DNA of 64,000 nucleotides from Branchiostoma floridae (GCF_000003815.2 NC_049991.1:13177755-13241754); one strand, 5' to 3'. Numbered from the stretch's first letter, positions 37,201-49,300 are shown. Numbers and translations are program-made. The notes: a model not told the origin generated them from the sequence alone.

Positions 37201-38173
37201 CACATGCACATGCAACAATGGGTACACGGACAACTCGGCATCTGGCGCAAAATCAGGCTCTACTTGTGAAGGTATGTATACCACATATATGCTTGGTCGT
37301 TCTTTTACTTGTTATGGACTTTTGTAAATTCATATGGACACATGTTTAATGATGAAATCAATGACCATCGCTGGTATGATTCTTATGAAAGAAGAAGCAT
37401 CTACATATTGAATAGCAAGCCTTGCTAGCGCTAGCTAATTAGCTATCATGATATTTGTCTTAGTTGTTCATTTTCTACAGTCCAGTCATTTCATCCTCTG
37501 TCTTCTCCTTCTTTTTTTTTCATACAAGAAACCACTTCTGTAGCAAGGTTTATCCGAGGTCAGACCGCTTCCTTGATGAAATGGTTTCTTCATTCCTTTC
37601 ATGCATGCGGTCACTTTTCTCAAGACTTTTGCTTCTCCTTCTTTTATCATTCTTATTCATCCCTTTTGCTTCTTGCTCCTAGATTTGCCTCATCTGCATT
37701 CCCTCCACGTGCACTTGAGTGTTGTTATATTGCCTTTTGAGTTACGTGTTTTTTAACATTTTTACAGCTACGTCAACGGAAGAAGCCTCCAGTAGCCAGA
37801 CACTGGCCATCGCGCTGGGAGTGACGTTTGGCATCCTCGGCGTCGCCATCATCATGGCCATCCTCGTGATGGTAGCCCTGAAGAGCAAGAAGGTAAAACC
37901 TACGTTCAATATGTATTAACTGTCAAGTTATTGAATCGTCACTTGGTGATACTTGATAAAACAACTTTGCAAGAGTATCATAATTATAGACTTTTATGCG
38001 CTGTCTTTCATTAACGATCACAAAACAAGATTTAAAAAAGAAAACAACATTATAGTTCTACACATTCACAATCGACCATACACCTTTTAAGTCCCTAATA
38101 CGTCTGATATATGTACTAAATGTCTGTCTATTCTACTTCACAGGGTTCAGCAACAATCAGCCCAGAAGAGTAA
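23389..38173 (+). CDS. Gene B: complete MUC4/mesh-like mucin with NIDO-AMOP-VWD-EGF-SEA-TM architecture
   Basis: Thirty-nine coding exons from ATG 23389 to TAA 38171-38173 encode 2393 residues in my chain. Approximate residues: signal peptide 1-24, Ala/Ser/Thr mucin repeat 45-590, EGFs 614-899, NIDO 900-1126, AMOP 1127-1305, VWD 1306-1595, Ig/cadherin-like plus EGF 1596-1729, ten further EGFs 1730-2186, SEA 2187-2295, EGF to 2342, transmembrane helix to 2384, 10-residue tail. NIDO-AMOP-VWD in this order is the hallmark of vertebrate MUC4 and arthropod mesh, which act at epithelial surfaces. A barrier or adhesion role is inferred. Every splice junction keeps frame except for doubt at the first (25228/25495). 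Gene A lies upstream and gene C downstream in the same orientation. Confidence 0.9.
25495..25689 (+). other. Gene B: stalk plus first EGF-like module
   Basis: Encodes an Ala/Ser/Thr/Val stretch ([18 protein letters not shown]) then [17 protein letters not shown]...[10 protein letters not shown], a six-cysteine EGF. The acceptor giving the correct frame with the donor at 25229 ends at 25494. An alternative acceptor at 25478 has a better pyrimidine tract but would shift frame, so this junction should be checked in transcripts. In gene C the homologous EGF is fused to the mucin exon without an intron. Confidence 0.7.
25690..27014. repeat. Intron of gene B with a foldback repeat around 26277-26431
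   Basis: The centre is the palindrome AAAATGGAG-T7-CTCCATTTT (26344-26368). Outer arms carry TCCGTCGCTATTTTG (from about 26283) and the near-inverse CAAATAGCGATGGA (from about 26410). This looks like a decayed foldback MITE. Around 26811-26875 a tRNA-like A-box/B-box pair may mark a SINE fragment. No coding exon was seen. Confidence 0.4.
27015..28431 (+). other. Gene B: five EGF-like modules before NIDO
   Basis: Phase 1-1 exons: 27015-27140 (DKDEC), 27386-27511 (DINEC), 27660-27794 ([11 protein letters not shown], without a calcium-binding start), 27978-28109 (NANEC) and 28288-28431 (DVDEC). Four have matches of very high identity in gene C; the DKDEC exon has none there. The DINEC module shows a compact C-x-C-P-A-F-F-K-L-D ending unlike classical GY motifs. 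Confidence 0.87.
28557..29686 (+). other. Gene B: NIDO domain
   Basis: Exons 28557-28696, 28826-28999, 29194-29364 and 29490-29686. Hallmarks of the nidogen extracellular domain are [47 protein letters not shown] and [20 protein letters not shown] followed by MNW. The NTFQ...DG...Y...W series is typical of NIDO in nidogen, MUC4 and mesh. Introns here are phase 0 or 2, unlike the phase-1 EGF exons, which indicates an old intact block. Confidence 0.88.
29838..30793 (+). other. Gene B: AMOP domain
   Basis: Exons 29838-29991, 30159-30312, 30433-30524 and 30658-30793. The AMOP signature is visible as WCADWYNAEP, then [28 protein letters not shown] and [22 protein letters not shown]: conserved Trp, PCP motif and paired cysteines. 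AMOP occurs in adhesion-associated proteins such as MUC4, ISM and SUSD2 and in mesh. Exon 30433-30524 looks identical at the nucleotide level to 47013-47104 of gene C. Confidence 0.85.
31040..32504 (+). other. Gene B: VWD domain with GDPH motif
   Basis: Exons 31040-31220, 31342-31505, 31639-31890, 32024-32175 and 32384-32504. The start reads [20 protein letters not shown], the canonical VWD GDPH beginning. [20 protein letters not shown] is the calcium-binding G-N-x-N-G-N-x-x-D/E-F loop, and [19 protein letters not shown] closes the C8-like tail. In MUC4, MUC2 and MUC5AC the Asp-Pro bond of GDPH can be cleaved; that is established for those proteins and only inferred here. Exon 31505 uses the donor GTACAT. 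Confidence 0.9.
32654..33174 (+). other. Gene B: Ig/cadherin-like segment and EGF
   Basis: Exon 32654-32804 begins [20 protein letters not shown], and exon 32924-33174 continues with [19 protein letters not shown], a beta-sandwich-like unit such as follows VWD in MUC4-type proteins. The second exon ends in a classical [14 protein letters not shown]...[16 protein letters not shown]. The domain label of the first part is tentative; the EGF is clear. Confidence 0.75.
33287..36165 (+). other. Gene B: TSP-like Cys module and ten EGF-like modules
   Basis: Exons: 33287-33532 (GVNCTDAV...[12 protein letters not shown] fused to DLNEC EGF), 33710-33832, 33967-34089, 34229-34351, 34574-34693 (PAVSC), 34819-34956 (DFDEC), 35101-35223, 35452-35574 ([12 protein letters not shown]), 35757-35879 (PESQC) and 36037-36165 (DVNEC). 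All are phase 1-1. Most begin D-x-D/N-E-C, the calcium-binding class, giving a rigid rod between the NIDO-AMOP-VWD head and the SEA domain. PAVSC and PESQC modules are non-calcium types. Gene C lacks the counterpart of 35452-35574. Confidence 0.88.
36337..36896 (+). other. Gene B: SEA domain
   Basis: Exons 36337-36449 and 36683-36896 (phase-0 intron between). The sequence reads [19 protein letters not shown], then [13 protein letters not shown] and [17 protein letters not shown], with sequons NST and NGS. The cleavage motif is GSVVT rather than GSVVV: the essential Gly-Ser is kept and the last Val replaced, so self-cleavage is possible but uncertain. Confidence 0.85.
37131..38173 (+). other. 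Gene B: juxtamembrane EGF, transmembrane helix and short tail
   Basis: Exon 37131-37271 is a DIDEC EGF with an extra Ser/Gly insertion before its last cysteine. Exon 37768-37892 encodes a single helix ([20 protein letters not shown]) ending KSKK. Exon 38144-38173 encodes GSATISPEE and stop, so the cytoplasmic part is only about 13 residues. Intron 37272-37767 carries no gene. Confidence 0.88.
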
Positions 38174-39555
38174 CCGGGGAACAAGGCAGACGTCTCCAAT
38201 ACTGAAGGGATGCAGGTCTTCTCAAGATACATTGTTTTCGGAATTAAGATTATTTTTTTGAAAAATGCTATGAAAATTCTGTGATCTAAAAATGTATATT
38301 AGCAAAGAGAGGTATTTCTGATAACAGATGATATTTACTATGTATACGAAATAGAAGACTACAGTCAGTTGGATGTTTACGGTTAGCTTCTGTAATCATC
38401 GCCTAGAGGGACTACCTTAGTGTGGACGTCTTTATACAGAACCTGCTATCCGCAAGCAGTTGTCAAGCAACTAGGACTCAGTGCCAGCTTCTTTTCCCAC
38501 ATGTTTTGGAGGAAAGATCCCACTATTAGGTAGATAACCTGATTTGTACCGAACGAGTGGATTCTGTGAATCTTATTTGATGATGAAGCCACTACTACTA
38601 GGTACAAACCATGGGCCGAAAATGGGATCCAATGAATCCGAAACATCTATTAAACCGCAAACAATGCAAATGTTATCAAGACCTTTAATAATTATTGCAA
38701 GCCTTCCTTTTCATGGGAAGTATGTTACGGAGGACTTTGGTACTGACGATCGTTGCTATCTTGGAAGATTCAACTGTTTAAGGGTTTGCAAAGGTTTATG
38801 GAATTGATCCGCACTGTATCACAGGGATATTGTTCTGATGACAAGGCGGTGATTAGAAAAGTAATTTGTCCTTGACATCCTGCGGATATTGACGAACAAA
38901 ATGTCTTCTTACGTGCCATAATATACATACCGTGATGTCTTCGTGCCACTGTTGTAACTTGAGTCCGTCCCGTTAGAATCAAAACTCACCAAATGTAGCA
39001 CAAACTACTCAGAGAGGAAATAAGTCAAAGTCATGGAAGCGCATGGTTAACTTCCCGCTTTCTTAAACGTCATAGAAATAATCAGTGTGAGTTACTACTA
39101 GTGTATGAAATATCTGTCCATATGTGCATTTAAGTACTCTAGGAAAGCTCAATATATCATTGTTTATATTATAGTTTGTAAATATGGATGCTGATTGTGT
39201 GATTCCTTCAGGATGATACAGTGTGAAGCTATTGTTTTTTATAATGAGCCATTGAAAATTATTCAATGTGTGTGATTTAATTGTATCTACCGCCAGTTCA
39301 TATTTTTCCGAATGGCGCAAGAGATACTATGATGTGTTTGTCATAGATAGCAACGTTTGCACCTTCTTGTACAGAGCTTTAATGGCATGTTGCTGCGTAA
39401 GATATAACTAAGCACAGTGCAATGTTGAGTTTTGAATATGGACATGTGATATGCTGCCTGTTCAGGGAGATGTGTGGTATATCGAATCAAGGAAAAGATT
39501 TGGGTGTACAAAATTCAAGGTGATACTTTTTCTAATAAAGCCTCAAAAGAAATGT
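38174..39555 (+). other. 3' UTR of gene B
   Basis: From the TAA to a good polyadenylation signal AATAAA at 39534-39539, which is followed by a GT/T-rich downstream element (39553-39575). Open frames within are short and unsupported. Confidence 0.6.
39534..39539 (+). terminator. Polyadenylation signal of gene B
   Basis: AATAAA, with TGTGCTCGTTTCTGTTTTTT just downstream: the usual hexamer plus U/GU-rich arrangement about 1.36 kb after the stop codon. Confidence 0.6.
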
Positions 39556-40674
39556 GCTCGTTTCTGTTTTTTTTCTTATCACGCATGATATCATTAACTC
39601 ACCCGAGGACAAAGCGTTACAAATTGAATTGAATAACATTAATTGACTTAAGTTGTTTCAAATCAGGGAAACTTGAGACCAGGTGTAGATCCAAAGAACA
39701 TAAGTTATATGTGCCCATAAACGGCAAAAAAACAACAATTGAATGATAGAGGAAATATGTGATAAAGCAGGTAGACAGATCGTCTGATCCTTTCGTGTCA
39801 AGGCAGTGTCTAGAATAAAACAGTACTGGGTATCACTTAAAGGCAAATAGGTCACAAGCATTGAACCCCATTCGCGATTTCCGCATTCGCAAGAAGACCG
39901 ACATTTGCCGATATGTCGGTCATTTTAACGCTTCTCTCACCGCGGTCAGAAGTGGTACTGCACAGAAGGCTCTCATAGGGTATATGAACCCGTCTTGTCA
40001 AATGTGAAAATATACAAACCGTTACACTAAGACCCAATGCAGACGCCTTCACATACATTTAGAATGACATTTGACATTACAAAAAGTGTTGAACGGGGTG
40101 GAGTACATGTCACATCCGTTGAAACGCCACCTATGTCCATGCATTCATTATGTCATGTTCCCTTGATAATTTTACAGCACTATTGAACTTATTCTCCACC
40201 CCCCCCCCCCCCTCCTGAAAAGTGGCCGTGTGACCGAACAGGTTGTTGAGGAATAACTAGAAGCTTTGGCACGACTCGATCATTTGATTATGATGATATT
40301 TTGTGTGATCATTATGTACCTAATATTTTTCATACCACTTGCACATAATATGCATCACTCTGCATATGAATGATGTGCTATCTTCATACAGGACAAACCT
40401 GGCATTTTACTATGCGTCCATACAGTATACAATACAATCCGCTCAGCATTGTCGCACGGTAACAGAACAACAATTGAACCATATATAATCTCTGCTCATA
40501 GTAGGATCAGTTAGAAGGATTAAGTGAGCCAGCTTTTCCTATAGTTATAAAGGGTTGTCAGTCAGATTGTCTTCTCAGAATATGGCCAACTAATCGGTGG
40601 TTGATCCATGTTTCATACGCATTGTTGTCGCTTTTATGTAGGGACAGACTGGATAAAAGTGGGGTGGGAGATCG

Positions 40675-40722
<48 letters not shown>

Positions 40723-41090
40723 CACATACACACACATTCGTTCCTGTTATTCGTCATAGTTATACATTATTCAACTACCTTTATATGGAACTTGCATTGA
40801 AGCAACTAGAGGACAGTGTAGTCATGATTCGGGTAAAACTGTTTCAGAACAGACTGCACAATCCACTAAAACCCCCGTAACTTTGGAAACGTAACGTTGG
40901 TCTTTGAGGTGTCTATTCCCTCGACACTCCTTGAACAGTTTTGTCATCAAAAGTAGCTAAGAAACTAACTCCGTTATATGTCACCGTGCGACAGTTAAGC
41001 TGCATCCATAGAGATAGAACAAAACATCGAGATGCACATTTAAGAGGAAGCACAGTAATTCTCCCTCAGTTGCGCAAAAGGACTATCAAC
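39556..41090. repeat. Intergenic between genes B and C; C-run and (CA)n microsatellite
   Basis: A run of C covers about 40199-40212, and a CA microsatellite of roughly 58 bases lies at 40677-40735. The 90-codon frame across the CA repeat is an artefact. No other feature was seen. The gene C promoter should lie in the last few hundred bases, but I cannot define it. Confidence 0.55.
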
Positions 41091-41160
41091 GAGATAGGTG
41101 GTGACAAACTGTGAGGAAGACAGAGAGAAGCAAACTCATTGAGACATTCCGAGACAACAG
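41091..41160 (+). other. Probable 5' non-coding exon of gene C
   Basis: Purine-rich sequence ending GACAACAG just before the strong donor GTAAGT (41161). The next acceptor is TTTACAG ending at 42046, which opens the ATG exon. The start of this exon is not determined; a CATTTAAGA element near 41037 could be TATA-like. Confidence 0.4.
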
Positions 41161-42046
41161 GTAAGTTCCAACCTTTCAGACGTTAAGAACATGTTGATTT
41201 GATTACATGGATGACACCCGCGCGCAATCAGATCTACATGACTTTATTAGAAAATCAAAAGTCTAAAGTCGTTCATGCGTTCGTCTAGCAGCGTCCATGT
41301 GGCCCCATGAAACTCAAAAATATGTAACTTAAACAAAATATGTCTTGATTTGTACATATGAGCTTAACTGCATGTATTTCTCCTTTTTCCAGTTATTTCT
41401 GCTTTGCTGGTTGGTTAATTGCTTTCTCTATGCCCTTATGAACAGTATCTAACTATATTCAAATTAGCCGTTTGGATGTGTGACACAAAACTTTCAAAAG
41501 GACATGTAAACAACTAGAAAAGCAGCTCCCATCGGTTACATGCTGTCTTTGACATTTCTTTCTTCTTTCCTTAAACGTTCAAACATATGATGAAGCAACG
41601 TTTCCAATTGCGCCCACTTAAGTCAATGTGTTTACTTAGCAACCAATTCTTGTTTCCCGAGTAGTACAGTATAATGTGATTCAAATTATAGCACATAAGT
41701 ACAGAAGAGCCTCCTGAACAGAGGTTTTAATTGTTATAGCAACATCTCTCGCTATTCATCCAAGCACGCTTGCTATAGGTTAGAGATAAATCCATTGCCG
41801 CGTGGGAATACTGATTTTGTATTATGCCTCTCTAAAAGACCCAATAATAGAAACTCTCATGTGTTTAGGATGTAACGAATAGACTGCAGGATAGGCGTTG
41901 ATAGAAAGTTACTAAACTGCATAATTTTTCTTTAATATAGATTTTGTCACAAAAACAATTCAAGATTGGCCCTCTGATCCGTATGTTATTTCACTTACTC
42001 ATTTGTGGACGGCATTATTATTATTAATAGCAGGTTTACTTTACAG
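41161..42046. other. First intron of gene C
   Basis: Runs from GTAAGT to TTTACAG. No repeats or coding signal were recognised. Confidence 0.45.
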
Positions 42047-43335
42047 ATCATCCGGAAAATAGCTACTCTCACTTCAAGCTACTACAGTTGGAATGCAAAG
42101 TAAGTTTCTAACTCTTCTCTGTGGAGTCTTGCTGGCTTCAACATGGTGGTCTGCTGGCGTCACGGCGGTGGGAACTACAGATGTGGTGTACACGACAGTG
42201 GAGGTTACAAACGCAGGGACCACCATAGAAGTGACTACAGTTGACACAGATTTAACTACCGGGTCCACGACGACAGAAGCTATAAGCACGACGCAGGCGT
42301 TTTCAACCGGTGCCACCACGACTGCTTCAACTGCAGAGGCCACGTGGTCAACGACGGCAAGTGCTGCGGCCACGACGGTAGAAACTTCATCTGCTGTCAC
42401 ACCGACGGCAGATGAAAGCACGACCGTAGGGTCAACTACAGGGGCCGGGACGAATGCGCCAACAGGTTCAACTGCAGGAGTTACAACCGTTACGGCAGCA
42501 GGCTCAACAGTTGGGACCACGTCAGCGGAAACCACGAAGAGTGACGCCTCAACTGCAGCGGACACGGTGTCAGCTTCAACCGGTGTAGGTGCAAGTACGG
42601 CCAGAGTTACAACTGCAGAGGCCACTGTGTCAGTTTCAACCAATGCAGGTGCAAGCACGGCTAGAGTTACAACTGTAGAGGCCACGAGGACAGCTTCAAC
42701 CGATGCAGGTGAAAGCACGGCCAGAGTTACAACTGTAGATGCTACAACAGCCGAAGCCACAACGACGAAAACCGCGGCAATAGATTCAACTGCAACGACC
42801 TCCAAGGGGGCAGCTTCAACTGCCGGGCCCACGGTGGTGGTAATTTCAACAGCAGGGACCACGCAGGCAGCAGCCACAAGCAGCACAAGGTCGGCAGCTT
42901 CAACTGCGGTTACAGGGTTGACAGGAGCTACAAACGCGGGGGCTACTACGGCAATAACGACAGGGGTGACGACTGAGTCGTCTGCAGGAGATACCACACC
43001 GGCTGCTGGAGATGCCACAACAGCAGTCATTACCGAAAGGGCCACAAAGGCAGAGGCCTCGAGTGTTGTTGCCGCGACAACTGCAACCACGATGGCAGCA
43101 GGCGTAACGACGGCGGCAGATTCCACTGCCCGCGCCACAACGGAGTCCAGAACCATGGAGGTCACAACAGCTGTTGCCGGAGGGACTACAACGGCAGCAG
43201 AAACGACTGAAGCCGTGGACGCGTGCATCACTGGCAGCCATGACTGTCATGAGCAAGCAGCTTGCTCGAACAGTGGTGTTGGCTTTTCCTGCGTCTGCAA
43301 CAGAGGGTACGAGGGCAATGGGACGTACTGTCAAG
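42047..43335 (+). other. Gene C exon with signal peptide, mucin segment and EGF
   Basis: The ATG at 42093 opens a signal peptide with core [12 protein letters not shown]. About 345 residues rich in Thr, Ser, Ala, Val and Glu follow, with only three clear tandem units of about 19 residues ([13 protein letters not shown] type, roughly 42580-42745) and otherwise degenerate sequence. The exon ends in an [20 protein letters not shown]...[10 protein letters not shown]. The reverse-strand frame 42074-43231 is a compositional shadow. Confidence 0.88.
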
Positions 43336-46300
43336 GTATTACGGTCACTTTATACTCTATTCGTAGAGCTTTAGACTATATAATTTGGCAGTTTGTTGAA
43401 GTGTGTTTGCAACTTGTATCATACACAAAAAACTGGACATGAATATTATAAAGATACTTAAACGCAATGGAAAATAATTGTTTATGTGTTCATTTTTTAC
43501 CTTTACGACAGACCTAAATGAATGCCAGACTGGAATCAGCGGATGTTCAGACATCTGCAACAATACAGTTGGATCTTTTGTCTGCGACTGCCCGGCCTTT
43601 TTCAAGCTTGATGTCACAGACAGTAAGACTTGTGTTGGTAAGTTGTCATTTTTGCGACGGTAAAGATTCAGAGATCTTCCTTGTGGTATTGACTTTTTGT
43701 GCAAATGGCAAACGTATGAATGGTTGGTTGGTTGGTTGGTTGGTCGGTTGGTTGGTTGGTTGGTTGGTTGGTTGCTTGCTTGCTTGCTTGCTTGCTTGCG
43801 TGCTTGCTTGCTTGTTTGCTTGCTTACTTGCTTGACTATAATAGTTTCTCCGTCCCACCAGCCGCCCGCTCCTGTGACACCTCCAACCCCTGCTCTCCCT
43901 CTGACGTCTCAACATGTGCAGTGACGGACTCCGGCTATACATGTGGCTGTAACTCAGGTTACAAACTGGCGGAAGGAAGTGAAACACTTTGTGTCAGTAA
44001 GTGCTGTCAATTCTATTACAAAAATTTTTCTACATTTGCCAATTTGCTGTTTCAGGCGATCGTTTTTGTTGTATTGTTAAGCTACAAAAAGATACTCAGA
44101 AGAAAATACGCTGTGCCACAGGCAATATTCCTCGCACATGATGAGGGCTATCTCATTCCTATATCTATATCCTATTACTATAGGGTTGAAGTAAACCACA
44201 AAAAATACAAATCTAATGACCGTATCTCCTCAGATGTTGATGAATGTGCTACGGGCGAGAACAACTGCGATCCCACCCTGGGGATGTGTACCGATATTGC
44301 AGGCAGCTTCAACTGTTCCTGTAAGGCCGGGTACACAGGGGCAGGGACTGTTGGCATGTGCTCAGGTATTTTCGTAATGATATAGCTTCATATTTGCTGT
44401 AAAATTGTAAAAAAACAATATTTTTATCACAACCTCTGAGTGTTCAATCACCAGTACAGTGGAGACTGATGTACGTTTTCATAACATAGTAGGTTTCAAC
44501 TTGTTTTGTTTACAGATGTGGACGAGTGTACTGCCGGTACAGCAGTGTGTGACACAAACGCTGACTGTGTCAACACTGTGGGTGCGTACACATGCAGCTG
44601 TCAAACTGGGTACAAGAGCATCGCTACCAACGGGACAGGATTCCCCGGAGAGTGCAAAGGCAAGTGTTTTTTTACACAAATCACCAATGAAATTACATTT
44701 CTAATTTCTATGATACTCTTTGCACAGAAGAGTAAGAAGAAGCCAAGGCGGAAATGTCTGTGAAATGTGTGTGCATTTATGTATGTTACCCTGTATCAAC
44801 CATCACAAACCTATGTCTTCCTTGATATGGATACAACAGAAAACCGTCTGCTGCCGTTTGGGCAAAGTGTCGGCCACTCTGAGCTGACCGGAAGCCCCAC
44901 GAGCGACGCCGCTTCCAGTCTCATCAACGTTCCAGACGGACTGCCACTGTTCGGCGGTCGACTATGTGACACTCTTTACGTGAGTATTAATATCTGTTGT
45001 CCCTCGGCATGTACTCCCCTTTCTACAAGACAACGATCGCTGGTCAACATACAACAAACATTTGATTGACATGACGTTTGACTGTATGATTAGAATATGA
45101 GGCAAGACGTATACGTATGATTTAAAGGGCACAAAACGCTTAGGGCACAAAGAAACCCATTTTTTATCCAAAAAATTCTTTGAGCTATCTGTCAAATATT
45201 TGGTCGCTCAGCGGGGTTGAAGCCTCTTGTTGTCTTGGAATATTACCCAATACCAATACTTCATATAAGCATGAGACAAAGGGAATGGACACGACTGAAA
45301 ATATGTTACCAGACAACTTATCCTTTCGGGCAAACAAACTATTCCCAATCTATCCAATGCCAAAGTTAACGTAAGGTACTTCGTTAGTATAAGTATGTGT
45401 ATATCAATTTGCCAGGTTCTGGAGAACGGTCTTATCGTCGCCACTACCCTGAAAGAGACCCAGGACTCCGTGGCCAAAACCATTTATCGCCATCCCACCA
45501 CTGACGCGGCTGCGTTCGGCGATCCCGTGTGCGCCGTGTTCGCCCCATTCTGGGCTGACGCTGTCCTTGGTGGATCATATCCTTCAAAGGTAAACATGGT
45601 TTGAACGTCTGAATGACATTATTGAATCAAAAAGAAACGTGTATGAGTGAAAAATGAGAAGAACACTACTTTGAGTGGTGTTATATTTGAAAGTGCCATC
45701 AAGCGATATTCTGTGAACGATTGACATTTTGATGCAGCTAGCTGAACTGATACATGACGGTGAACAACATTCCCGCCTTCTATGTTGCAGGTGTGGTATC
45801 ATGCTTACCAGAAGGACTCTGGAAGCGACAACATGTTTCTTGAGAAAGTCAACGAGGCGGTCAGGAAAAATGGCGGTTTCAACGCGACTTTTTTCCTACT
45901 GGTGACGTATGAAACCATGGCGATGGCGGGTGAGACAGCACGAGAAGACATGGAGGTATGTATTTCAGCCGAAGAGCCCTGGTTGAACTTCCTAATGCAC
46001 ACTTTGCGCCAGATAGAAATCCTTTTTTTCTGGAAATCAGATATTTGATAATGGACATTATTATTTTCCTTCAGACAAACACATTCCAGGGCGGTATAGC
46101 AACCGATGGTATCCATACCATAGCTGTTTCCATTTATGATGACGGCGGCATGAACTGGGACCCACAGATCACCGACAGTAATCTGGTCGATGGGAAGTGG
46201 CCCGCGTTTGTTGGCATCATCGTCGAAAGTGCAAACGGCTCGCTCATCGTGGTCGAGAACGAAAATTCAAGGTAGGCCATTATAATGGGGTAAATTCACT

Positions 46301-49300
46301 TGTCTGAGCCAGGGAAAGTCATCCAAAAGTCTAGGACAGAATCCTTTACATCCTCTTGATATAGTCTAATTAACAGCCTTTTTTCTCGTTATCTTTGCAG
46401 GATGAAGACAAAGCAGGAAAACGGCGTGAAAGATTGCAGCGGCACGAACGTGTACTGTATGGACAGCAGGGCGGTGGACGGTGTGTGGATCCGGGCGGAC
46501 GACAACGCCGACAACTGGGTCAACCCGAGGAAGTGGTGTGCCGATTGGTACAATGTAAGTATGCTCTTCACTCAGGTTTGAAAAAAAATCTATGCCTAAA
46601 GTAAACAAGTCAAAATTCTAGGCTACCGTGATATTATCTTAACGTTGATCATGAAACGTTCTTCTTCCTTCTCCCTCATGTTTTCTCCAAAAAGCACCCC
46701 ATGACTAATTGATCGCAGACTAAGTTGGCTTTTATATTGTGTTCAGGCTGAACCGGCCGTCAGCACGTTTGCCAGTGCCGTACCCTGCCCACTGACCAAG
46801 GCCCATGCTGACCTCGACACGAGGTTTAAAGCGGCAAGTGACGTCTCCACTGGAGGAAGAGCCTGCTATGAACAGAACGATGGTTCTTCTTTCACCGACG
46901 GTAGGTCCTTGCTCTTGCGACCACTTTATACACAATGTTTGCAATGCTCAGTTTTACAATGGAAACAGTGTCTGTTATGACTACAGTTAAACTTGTCTGT
47001 GATGGTTTGTAGGTGGAAACAGCCTTTGCTGCTATGGAGAATCTGATGGTGCCTTCAAGCTGAACAACAAAGAGATGTCCGGCAACGTTCATCGATATGC
47101 CCGGGTAAGCTACTAGTTCCTTATCATTCACATTCTCATATCGAATGGTGTTATAATGCCAAAACTTTTAATCTAAGTAATGTTCTTTGTAAGATACTGC
47201 AGTTTTTCACGTTCAGAGTTATAGCCAACGGCGACAACAAAAAGATCAGATTGCAGAATGGCCTTGGTCGCATAATCAGTTCAATTCACTTCTCCTGCGT
47301 ACTTCAGGATTCTCAGAACTATCAGGATTATGACGTAAAGCCCAGACAGTACTGCTGCCAGGACACATCCAGCTCCTACTGCAGCATGTACTTTGAGAAG
47401 AGACCAATGATGTCAACTGAAGGATACGAGGCTCCTCAGCAGAGTGAGTTCCATTTGGTTGATTCAGCACATTTTCTCTGTGATTCGTTCATAGCTCTTT
47501 TCCTTTCACCCTTAAATCTCTTCTTTCTAAACGTTCAGCCAGCAGATGGTCTTGTTATCAAACAAAGTTGAAACTGATCATCTTCTGCTATATGATGAGA
47601 AACTGACGAACCATTTAAGAAAATATATCTTTACCAACTGCCTTCTTTGTGGATACTCAGGTGCTGGAGCAGGTGATCCTCATATCACTACACTGGACGG
47701 CTTCTCCTACTCGTTCAACGGCTACGATGAGTATCTCATGGCAACCAACACTAGTGATGCCCCACGAGTCTTCCAGATGCAGGGTAGGACCAAACTGGCG
47801 GACGTCGAGCCTGGCAAGGTACCCCTGGCGACAGTATTCAGGTACTTAAAATTTGACACGGTCAATATCCCTCCGGGAACCCTTCTCGCCGCCTTTACGT
47901 CATATTTCTGTTTTCTTACCTTTTGTATGTGTCTTTATCTTTACAGTGGTCTTGCCGTAAAGCAGCCCACCAATGACGTCCAGATCTATCTGAACGGTAC
48001 CGGAACTAGTGTGGACATCTATGTAGACAATACAGCCTACACACATGCTGGCATTGATGATGGAAGCAACGCTGCCTTTTCTGACGGACGATTCCAGCTT
48101 GTTAAAGATGGTAATGCTTTTATTGCAGCTGAAATTCTATGATTTGGTGATATTTTATACATGAAACCAGACGAACTTTGCCATGTCCTACTAATATCAT
48201 ATAAATTTGTGATATTTCCATCTTGCAGCCGGAACGTCTGCTGTGACTGGTGTGAAGGCCATCTTCACGTCTGGAATCTCGGTGGAAGTGAAGGCAGGAC
48301 TCGGCATGCTCACCTACGCAGTCTCCATGACCCCTGACATGAAGAGCAAGCTGAAGGGCCTTCTGGGTAACTTTAATGGCAACAATGCGGATGAATTTGC
48401 CTGGCCTAACGGCACAGCGGTTTCCTTCTCCAACGCATCCAACCCATCTGAAGAGGAACTATTTGAATGGGGCCAGTCATGTAAGTTTACGTTTCCTTTT
48501 TTTACCGTGCAACCCTTTTTTTAAATCATATAGTTTGTCAGTGGGTTAAAGTGTCATTCAAAGCTGATGATATCTTTACACAGGGGCCCTGCGCAGTACG
48601 GGTGACACTTCCCTCTTCTCCGTGTATCCGGACGGAACCAATGCCGCAACATATGGAAACAGTACCTTCACTCCACTGTTCTTCAACCTGGACTCCATGT
48701 TCCCCAACGAGACTGACAAGGCCCGTGCCATTGAGGTAAGACTTTTTTGTTGATTCTCAAGCCAAGTGATTATAGACGATAGTCTGCAAATCCAGTTGAT
48801 AAGCCATAATGCTATTCATACAATATTCAAAATGTACATCTATGCCTGATCGAGGATTATAGACGAATATTCCTTTGCATGAATACACACAAACACATTA
48901 ACTTCTAACCGTTTTCCTTTGCTGTCCGCAGGTTTGTGGTGGTGCAGATAAGAAAGAGTGCCTGTTTGACATCGCGCTGACTGGAAACGAGGAGGTCGGT
49001 GCCGCAGCAGCAGCAGCCCTGGACGCTGTAGCCAACAGCAACGCCGCTCTCTGTGAGAACCCTCAGCATATTTTACCTTTTACTATATTCTTGATTCAGC
49101 AAAAGATAATTTGTAGATAGTTTCGTATGGCCTCCTACTTCCTTTTTAATTTGTCGTCGTTTAGGGAATATGCTTTTCTAATCAACCATATTGTTCTATA
49201 GCGAACACGCCACCAGTCTTCAATGTGACGTCAGAGATCCGTGCTACCGTTGGACAGGAGTACGGCCTGCAGCTGGAGGCTACAGATGACGGTGCGGTCA

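Noticed and set aside
40608-40880. 90-codon frame with a His/Thr run
   Set aside because: Translation of the CA microsatellite.
42074-43231. 385-codon minus-strand frame opposite the gene C mucin exon
   Set aside because: Compositional shadow of Thr/Ala codons (ACx/GCx reversed), with no independent signal.
43697-43987. Frames with period-4 peptides (GWLV, LACL, NQPT) around 43720-43830
   Set aside because: Produced by the intronic tetranucleotide repeat. The intron reading frame from exon 43512-43637 meets a stop at about 43661.
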